DNA of 64,000 nt from Puccinellia tenuiflora (lineage: Eukaryota; Streptophyta; Magnoliopsida; Poales; Poaceae). Made by a program: the position numbers and the translations under genes. The stretch lies in NCBI GenBank assembly GCA_012064385.1, contig QRDG01000814.1:124001-188000 (forward strand), read 5' to 3'. The notes beneath the pieces were generated by a model. The model worked only from the letters and a program-made list of their open reading frames with translations, had not been told where the DNA came from and searched no databases. Shown here piece by piece: positions 56,641 to 64,000 of this stretch (the first letter of the stretch is position 1; every line of letters starts with the position of its first letter).

Positions 56641-59228
56641 ACTGAACGGGCTAGAGATTTTCTTGCGAGTGCAAGATCGCACCGTAGAGCCTAAAAATAA
56701 AAATAATTTTAGTTGTACCTCGCAAGTCTCCGTATTTCAAAATATTTTCATATAAAAATAAGATTCAAATTATAATTTTGATAATAATTATCAAAAATAA
56801 TTCTAAACTTTTGATTGTAGACAATTGAATGCCCTCTCTACATAGATGCTCAGTGTACGGCACAAACTAAAAGGATCAAACCGACATTTTGTCTAGGAAA
56901 CAACCAATATGAAATAATTAGCTTAGATAATTTTTACATTATATCTTAGCACACCAAAATAATAATTAAAATTGTCAATACCAAAGTTTCATCATGCGAA
57001 ATGGTTCCACAAAACTATACACATGTCTTTGTTCGAAGGCTGCCCATATCTTTTTCCTTGGTTATAGAGATCTCCCATTTACTATTCCATAGAGTAACTT
57101 CAAACTTGTGCAATAGCTGCAAACAAATGCAGAGACATATCAAAATACCATCTAACCTCGTGGCTTTAGTTTGTAATATAACTTCCAGGAAACTCATTAT
57201 AAGAGAGAATTTTCAACATGCATGAAGTTAGGAATACCTGGTCACCTATAAATAACAAAATGCGACACACATAAGCTAAATCTTAAAAAGCATGCATGAT
57301 TTTTTTTACACAATCTTAGTCCAAATAAATACAATTTAACCCAGAAATATTACAGTTTACCTTTGTCTGAAAGAGGTGCACATACAATGAGAAAGAGATG
57401 GCGGCACAAATAATGCCTTAAAGAGTGTGTATATATCTGCTGTCAAGGGGACAAATAGCAAAAGGTATACATATTTTCTTGTACGTATATGCATGCATTA
57501 TAAACTCACGGTAGAGGAAGAGGGCTTGTAGAACATTCAGTTATGTCTTTTCAGCTGGACCTATATGAGGAAAAGTTCAGTAGCATTCATGATGCCATTA
57601 TATAATTCTCCAATAATTAGTAATTCATGGGACGAAAATGACAAAATAGAGGAATATCAAGGTATGTTCTTGGAAACGGATGGCATCACGATAAATGGAA
57701 CAGATTGTTATTGAATCAGTTATATGTTGCAGTACTTCTATTTTTCGTTTGTATTTTTGAAAAAAAACTCCTTGATATTTCGTCAGCTTCAAGGATGGTC
57801 AAACAGTAAAAAGTAAAAAAAGTCTCCTCTGTATGCACACTTGTCATCCTACAGAAAACCATAACCACATCTAATATAGCTTCATATGTATATGATACAT
57901 GGAAATGCCCAGAACAGAATCAATGAAGTATAAAAATTATGTCCCTAAAAAAAGCATTGGATCCAGGGATTAGACCTATAGGTATTTTCTCTTTTCCTCT
58001 CAGCTATGTGAACTACTTTTTACAAACTTTACATTCATGGTATAACCGATAACCCTGTTCTTAGAATCAAGTTATAGATTAATTATTATCAAAATTCAGT
58101 TTCTCCAACAATGGATGAACCTTCTTATTTGCTGGGTACGGAAAATCTATTAGATTGAATGCATTGCAGCCGTTTATTAAATTAGTCGGTCCTTTTACTA
58201 TGGATTAGGCATTATTTAGCAGATTACTATTGCGGACTCTAAGGGCAGAGATTCAATTTCTTCACCTAAAGCTTGAGATAATAAATTGATGCTTACAGAA
58301 AATCCTATTGCAAAAAATGAAATAATACAGATGCGAACGGAGCATCAACAATCATTGTGTTTATTAGAAGTATGCAATGTAAAGAAAATCTACCATGACA
58401 CGATTGCACCAGGTGGATATTTCCGGCTACCATACACCATTAGTGATTGACACTAAAAGACCCATCGCACATAATTTTACCTTAAAAATTATTTTCCACC
58501 AGAGATCACATCTCAATTGTACTGCAAAAACTGTAATAAGCATTCCATGAAGGAATACTACTATTATGACGAGGACAAACTGCAAAATTTCTTCGATTTC
58601 GACATATAATTCATAGAGACAACAGTACACCACAGCATAATAAGACAATACATGTAGTTAAATCTTTCAAATTTGGCACATAGTTGTTGTTTGCTACTCC
58701 GCAATAATCTAGCGGTGCACCTCTAGTCTGCATGAACATCCAGCTTTTGCAAAATCAACTGTACAGTAGTAGATCGATAGTGCTAAAGAATAAATATTGC
58801 ACCATATATAGTTCTTGATATTGATTACTAACAACGGAATTTTCATTAAACCTATGCGTAGGCCCATAGCAAGCTAGTGCTATGGACTAGACAGCGGCGC
58901 CGCATATATGGTCTTCCGTGCGGCGGCCGCTTCGCTCTAACCAAACTGCCATGCATGCGAGCCGTCCTGTCTTGATGCAACGGCAAGGCAGTGGTACTAA
59001 CTGTTTTTTAAGCCGAATTGCCATGACATGCATGCGAGCAACAAAAAGGCTGCACGCTAGCTATGGCAGACTAGTGCTAAGCATCGACCTCACTAGATAT
59101 CTAGTGCTAGGCAATTGTATTAGTTTTTTATGCTGAGTACTACTATCGTCAAAAGTATTAATAGGAAATAGCGTTTCCACGATATCATGAAGTTGACTTT
59201 TTTATATGTATTTTTTTAATAATAGTTA
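56641..59228. other. AT-rich stretch, no gene recognised
   Basis: No open frame above 75 aa looks like a protein domain, and no element termini or tandem repeats were recognised. ATGCATGC palindromes are frequent (57492, 58950). It may be intronic or old element sequence. Confidence 0.4.
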
Positions 59229-59800
59229 GCAGAATGATTTGACACATATTACATCTATGAGGTTATTAAGATCAATTATCGTTTTTAATGCAGCTACCAA
59301 ATTAATTTGACACACCTATCAGATTATTAAGATCAGTTGCCAGATTGTATATTGTAGCAACCAAATCGACTTGGCGACTGAGATCAATTGCCAGTTTTTT
59401 AAAATACAGCTACCAAATTAATTTGGCACACACCTATCAGGTTATTAAGGCCGATTGCCAGATTTTTAAATGCAACTACCGAATTGATTTGACACACCTA
59501 TTAGGTTATTAAGATCAACTGCCGGATTTTTTAAATACACCTACCAAATTAATTTGACACACCTATCAGATTATTAAGGTTGATTGCCAGATTTTTAAAT
59601 GCAGCTACCGAATTGATTTTGACGCACCTATTAGGTTATTAAGATCAATTGCCAGATTTTTAAATACACCTACCAAATTAATTTAACACACCTATCAGGT
59701 TATTGAATTGCCAGATTTTCAAACGTAGCTACCAAAATTATTTGACACACTTATCAGCTTAAAAGGTCCACGGTAAAAGGTCCAGACCAATTACCAGATG
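59229..59800. repeat. ~64-bp minisatellite (CTACCAAATTAATTTGACAC type)
   Basis: About nine units each contain AGCTACCAAATTAATTTGACAC, ACCTATCAGGTTATTAAG and GATYAATTGCCAGATTTTTA. Spacing is 62-66 bp. Units alternate between CCAAATTAATTTGA and CCGAATTGATTTGA forms, suggesting a two-unit higher-order repeat. Confidence 0.9.
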
Positions 59801-60290
59801 AATTATCTTATTTTTAAATGCTACCCCAATTTGTAGAAAATAAATATGCATACGAGTTCACGATAAAAGGTCTAGGCTTAAGTTGTTACAAAATAACTAA
59901 AAATACTTTTACAACCGGGTAAAAAAATTGATACAAAAATCCAAAATATAACCTATCATCTCTCACACGTTAAATGTAAAAAGTTAGTATAAAAAGGTTT
60001 GATATTAACACTAGGGCCTAGGCCAATCGAGAGGTGTAAATAAAAAAAAGCATGCGGTACTGTAGCTGCACATGCAGCTGGTAGTGCATTGTACTACTCG
60101 CACACTGCGCATAAGAGGAAGAGATTCTCTCGCTCTGACAAATGTCTGCTCCCTCGTACTGTAAGCCTATAGCGTGGTACTGAAGCAAATCTGACACGTC
60201 TAAACGCGATCGAACGCGTGGTGTGGACGCCGCACGGAAAAGACGCGCGTGCGGCGCTTCTGAGTAGATTTCTCCTTAATCAATTTGTCA
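59801..60290. other. Unassigned spacer
   Basis: No gene or element end recognised. A GC-rich patch with CGATCGAACGCG and GACGCGCGTGCGGCG lies near 60205-60255. Confidence 0.4.
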
Positions 60291-60605
60291 AACATCTGAG
60301 AACTGCAACATCCAATAACTGAGAAGCATAGTTCGGCAGCACGTCCCTTTGAAGCCTTAAAGAATGGAACCTCAGGCCGCTGCAGGTGGTGTATGTTGAC
60401 AATTCATCGAACTGAGAAGTATATCCCAGTAGTACCTCCCATTGAAGCCTCACAGCATGAGACCTCAGGCCGCTGCAAACAGCGCAGCGCATCTTGATTT
60501 AAGATTCTTGGCCACGACACTGGCAATAGGAGCTTAATTTGCTTTTTCACATCGTCGCATAATCACGGCTGAAGCCTTACAACACGGGGCCTTGGGTTGC
60601 AATAG
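60291..60605 (-). repeat. ~105-bp imperfect repeat, possible degenerate LRR coding sequence
   Basis: On the minus strand, TTGCAGCGGCCTGAGGT and TGAGGCTTCAATGGGA-like blocks recur about 105 bp apart at about 60480 and 60375, with a weaker third copy (CAAGGCCCCGTGTTGTAAGG) near 60590. One frame reads LRCLQRPEVSCCEASMGGTT, vaguely like a leucine-rich-repeat segment of a resistance protein. Stop codons interrupt every frame. Family assignment is weak. Confidence 0.3.
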
Positions 60606-61137
60606 GCAATACACCTTGGTAGCCGTCTGGCTTGTTTGCCTCGGATTGACCTTACATATGACGGGAGAAGATCCTTCTGGAAAGATAATGGATGGAGTAG
60701 ATCAGGAAACTGGAGGCTGGCAGGAGACACGGAGGAGCGGAGGGTCAATGTGCATCAGGCTTCCTTGGACGACATGAAAGCAGCTCCAAGAGGGAAACAT
60801 GCTAGGGCAGGATTATTTTGGTTAGTTAGACGAAGGGGAGGCGTGCCTGTTGTGGATGTTATCTATTAATCTTATACGGCTAAGGTTATCTATCGGCACC
60901 TATTGGATGGCTAAATTTTCTTTTCATGTGAGCATTAACGTGGAGTCTCCCACGATGCTTCCAATTAGTAAGTATAAGATATGTGGTCTCAAAAAAAAGG
61001 AGGGGGGGGGGGGGGGGGGGGGGGGATATAATGTGAGTGCCTATCTGTGTGCTCTTTTCTAAAACAAATCCTATATTAATTAAATACTATAGGTAAATTT
61101 TACTTTATTTTCATCATTTGTGACATAAATTTTCGGT
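60606..61137. other. Unassigned sequence with a 24-base poly(G) run
   Basis: AAAAAAAAGGA followed by 24 G (61002-61025). Frames of 61-77 aa (60592-60869) match nothing known. The homopolymer length is unreliable. Confidence 0.4.
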
Positions 61138-61328
61138 AATTTTGTTGTGTCCCATATCTTATTTTTTCCGAAACCCAAAACATATCACTATATCAAACAA
61201 ATGAAAGAAGGGGCGTTGGACATGGTAAGAACTGCAACTCGAATGTTTCAATGCATGCATCGTGTTCTTAGGTCTAAACTAGCTAGATTTGCAGCCCAAA
61301 CGCCTAGTCATGATTAGGTACGTTCTTC
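61138..61328 (+). repeat. Orphan copy of the 27905-28106 gene-flank sequence
   Basis: Colinear with 27905-28106, ending at the shared GATTAGGTACGTTCTTC, where the minus-strand LINE poly(A) begins. No PELPK coding region follows within the window. Confidence 0.88.
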
Positions 61329-61782
61329 ATTTTTTTTAGATAAAATGTATTTTATTGCCCAACTTTGAATTAACAAAAGCTTGAGGTTTACACATATGAT
61401 TCGTACAAACCGCTGCGGCATACAGCTTAGACAAAGAGAAAACAATGTTGCGGCATACAACTTAGCCAAACTACGAAAAGATAGAAAATGTTTAGCATAC
61501 AGCTTAGCCAAACTACGATAAGACAGAAAATGCTGCGGCATACAGCTTAACCAGCTAAAGGGAAAGTAAACAACTAGCAGCCGCAGTAGCTCAGCATCGT
61601 GGCATCAAGGCATGGGTGGCCAACATGCGAGGTGTATCTTCTTGAGCTCATTGGCCAGCCACATCGCTCCCTCTTGGTCTCTACTCTTGAGTGTGTGAGT
61701 CCAAAGCTGCAGGAATATCAAAGATTTGAAGAGAATGTCAGGGTGCCGAATCACCTTATTCTCAATAGCAAGCTTATTTTTA

Positions 61783-63404
61783 GGAAAATGCTTATATCAA
61801 GGCGACCTATCGCACGCGAACATAGGTCCCTTCCGTCGAGTCGGGCACGTCGCTCCTATCCTTTTTTCCAGCGCCCACTGTTTATTTCACATAGTGGCTG
61901 GCTGGCTGCTGCGCTCCTTCCCTTTCACATGCGCGCAAGGCATAACAACTTGCAGCTCCATTGATCGCTAGACGGAGAGCTGCTGCTGCTCAACATGTGC
62001 ACTGGCTACGTAGTAAAATACATACTTAGGTACACATGCATGTATAGTCCGGTTGTTTGCTGGTACACCACATAGTCGTACGGTCATACCGACGACGTTC
62101 CGATCAAGCCGTCACCTAACCTATTTGAAGACGAACCCTCAGAGACTACACCCGCGACGCTGTCCGATTCTCTGACAGTTAGGACTATGACTGACGATTC
62201 TGAGTAGACGACGAAGCCTTTGGAACGGTCCCAGGGTCAGCAGATCTACCGTCGAAGGACCTCCGGCTAGTCGGATTCGTGGCCGACGGTGTCAAATCAG
62301 CGAGATCAAGGCGTCATGGTCAATAGTACAACTAATTTTTTTCATGAATTTTAAATGTTGTTTACTTCTTTGAAATTTATACCAAATTCACACGAGTTAT
62401 GTTGAGAAAATACATGGAAAATGTTGCAATGTTTTCTTGGCGTTTGCGACAAATTTGTGTTTTCCCTATTTTTATAATGATGCAAACAAATGTTTTTCTA
62501 TTGTAAGTGTTTATGATATTTGTTAAAATAGTTGGTGATTTTTGTTGCAAATAAGTTCTTTAATAAATTTTTGTTACTTAACCAAATTTTTATTGCTACA
62601 AACACGTAAATCTTTGTTGTAACCATCTTCAATTTTTGTTGAACTTGTTGGTGATTTTTATTGCAATTAAATTTGTAGCAAAAAAATATTGCTTACCCAC
62701 TTTTAAAATTATTGCGAACACATATTTTTTTGTTGTAACCGTTCGTATCTCTTGTTGAAATTGTTGGTGATTTTTATTGCAATTAAATTTGTAGCAAAAA
62801 ATATTGCTTACCAACTTTTAAATTTATTGCAAACACATGATTTTTGTTGTAACCGTCTGTGATTTTTGTTGGAATTGTTGGTGATTTTTGGTTGCAATTA
62901 AATATGTAGTAAAAAATTGTTGCTTACCTACTTTTTAAATTACTGCAAACACATATATTTTTGTTGTAATCATTCAAGATTTTTGTAAAAAATGTTGATG
63001 ATTATTGTTGTAAACCAATCTCGAGTATAATAAATGGTTTAACCACTTCTTCGTAGCGCTACTTTTTTCGAAATATTCGCTAAAATTTAGTACAATAATA
63101 TATATTATTTTGCATGGGGTGAAATATTTTGTTGGCAAGATCAGGATTTGTTGCAAGTGCGGTAGCCAGCGATCCACCCACGTAAAGCTAGGACAAATAT
63201 TGTGTGCAACGAATCAACTCCATAACGATCAGACTCGGCGGGAACAATCGGAAAGCGACCTGGTCGTACGGTGGGCTCCACACCACGTGAGGTAAGCATC
63301 CAATTACCCGCAGCTCAGTTTTGGACCGTAGGGATGGCCAAAACGAAAGGTGATTAAAGGAACTACCAATGCCGCGCCTAGGTCGACCTATGCCTAGCAC
63401 GCGC
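61783..63404. mobile_element. MULE B, 1622 bp, with 10-bp target duplication
   Basis: CTTATTTTTA at 61773-61782 recurs at 63405-63414. The terminal repeats are imperfect: left GGCGACCTATCGCACGCGAA then CATAGGTCCCTT; right (reversed) GGTCGACCTAGGCGCGG then TTGGTAGTTCC. Removing the element and one duplication rejoins the LINE frame ...HVKNK|LAIEN..., confirming the boundaries. It contains no transposase, and its core is a T-rich ~112-bp minisatellite. Related to MULE relic A at 20858-21869. Confidence 0.92.
62400..63010. repeat. ~112-bp minisatellite inside MULE B
   Basis: Five to six units with TTTTTGTTGTAACC, TTGTTGGTGATTTTTATTGC, AATTAAATTTGTAGCAAAAA and TTGCTTACCNACTTTTAAA blocks in fixed order. 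The same unit type fills 20860-21330. Confidence 0.88.
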
Positions 63405-63700
63405 CTTATTTTTAACATGCCAGAGGGCCCATGATTGGGCCAAGAACATGACCCAAAACATCCGTCAATAGTTTCCCGAAAGAGTTGTCAAGATGGCGAA
63501 AAAGTGCGCAAACCTAGTCGGGACCCAGTCCCTCCCAAGGGCCAAGCGGAGCGCACTCCATGTAAACTTAGCTATGGAGCAATCGAAAAAAATACGGGAG
63601 GCATTCTCTAATGCTCCACACAGGGCGCAGCGGCCATCCGAAGAACCATACCGGGTTGCGATCTGCATGCCCCGGAGGGCAACTTCATCGAACTAGTGGT

Positions 63701-64000
63701 ACGTTCTGTTGAAAATATTAGAAAATTTTCACATGATTTAATTCGTAAAAACAGTAGATAAAACATGACTAAGAAAACATGAATTAGACTAGTCATGCAA
63801 TCTAACAGAGAGTACAGAAATAGTAATTGTAGTGAGTATGCCAACAGCAATTCTATAGAGTACGCAAATACCAATTCTACAGAAGTTGCTATGAAAATTG
63901 TCTGAAGCATGATGTGTAGTAGAACACAGACGAGTACATACGGGGTGTTGGAGGAAGACCCGTTGGCGTCGTCCATGTTCATGTTGCCGAAGATGTCGTT
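63701..64000 (-). other. Right-edge sequence, possible exon end on the minus strand
   Basis: 63950-64000 on the minus strand reads NDIFGNMNMDDANGSSSNTP followed by a GTATGT donor-like site at about 63944. AT-rich sequence with TTCTATAGA/AATTCTAC motifs fills the rest. The protein is not recognised and continues off the edge. It could be a genuine exon or an element ORF. Confidence 0.3.

Larger units (their letters stand above)
61329..63700 (-). mobile_element. LINE (minus strand), ORF2 C-terminus and 3' UTR, split by a MULE
   Basis: Minus-strand 63668-63415 contains the reverse-transcriptase zinc-binding (zf-RVT) block CALCGALENASRIFFDCSIA and, in a shifted frame, FLAQSWALWHVKNK. Past the MULE, 61782-61605 continues LAIENKVIRHPDILFKSLIF and KSRDQEGAMWLANELKKIHL, ending at TGA 61607-61605. 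The 3' UTR runs to a poly(A) at about 61336-61329. The usual zf-RVT His is Arg, and a 1-bp insertion near 63660 separates KLPSG from QIATRYG, so the element is dead apart from the MULE. A ~43-bp tandem repeat (GCATACAGCTTAGCCAAACT) sits in the 3' UTR at 61395-61555. Confidence 0.88.

Noticed and set aside
1..64000. CRISPR arrays, operons or bacterial-type systems
   Set aside because: Tandem repeats here lack unique spacers of constant length, and all genes have eukaryotic structure, so prokaryotic systems do not apply.

Overview
This is eukaryotic nuclear DNA from a grass, most likely a Triticeae species (wheat, Aegilops, barley or rye). The evidence is spliceosomal introns, Stowaway MITEs with TA target duplications, CACTA ends carrying TTTGCCGAGTGT-type subterminal repeats, MULEs, hAT MITEs, LINE tails, large Gypsy/Copia LTRs and grass-type gene families. 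Most of the window is transposable elements. I support only four intact protein-coding genes.

Layout. 1-7531 is an array of a ~353-bp tandem repeat (about 21 copies), which breaks directly into a CACTA transposon end (7532-8591). A second, decayed CACTA piece with a C48 (Ulp1-like) peptidase segment follows. 9.6-15.7 kb holds a small cluster of PELPK-type proline-rich cell-wall protein genes: one dead 3' fragment (9597-9650) and two intact genes (12457-12864 and 15235-15666). A diverged third gene lies at 28469-28810. All three intact genes share a TATAAGTA core promoter about 80-95 bp before the ATG. Between them lie MITEs, a LINE fragment, two MULEs that contain minisatellites, a third minisatellite, and a chimeric block. 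That block joins a peroxiredoxin fragment to an ACD11-like glycolipid-transfer-protein pseudogene and is itself split by a 2.4-kb solo LTR.

31.0-48.0 kb is a Copia-like solo LTR (31034-32025) followed by a 16-kb LTR retrotransposon (32029-48029). The latter has exceptionally long LTRs (~6.4 kb each) and a short internal domain (~3.2 kb) without visible gag-pol. It has a clear tRNA-iMet primer-binding site and polypurine tract, so it resembles a LARD-type non-autonomous element.

49.0-51.7 kb (minus strand) is an intact two-exon wall-associated receptor kinase gene (756 aa) with a Stowaway MITE in its intron. To its right, a FAR1/MULE-transposase pseudogene is interrupted by a 1.6-kb LTR-like insertion flanked by GTCTC duplications. 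Then come a second copy of the LINE fragment seen at 17.5 kb, an unassigned repeat with internal duplications, a long AT-rich stretch without recognisable genes, a 64-bp minisatellite, and a minus-strand LINE split by a MULE. Removing that MULE and one copy of its 10-bp duplication restores the LINE reading frame.

Working together. The PELPK genes (secreted wall proteins) and the WAK gene (a wall-sensing receptor) both act at the cell wall, but nothing in the sequence shows they form a functional unit. The strongest results are the nested insertions, several of which prove themselves by target-site duplications and restored reading frames. Functional and family names come from recognising motifs by eye. 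No database search was run.
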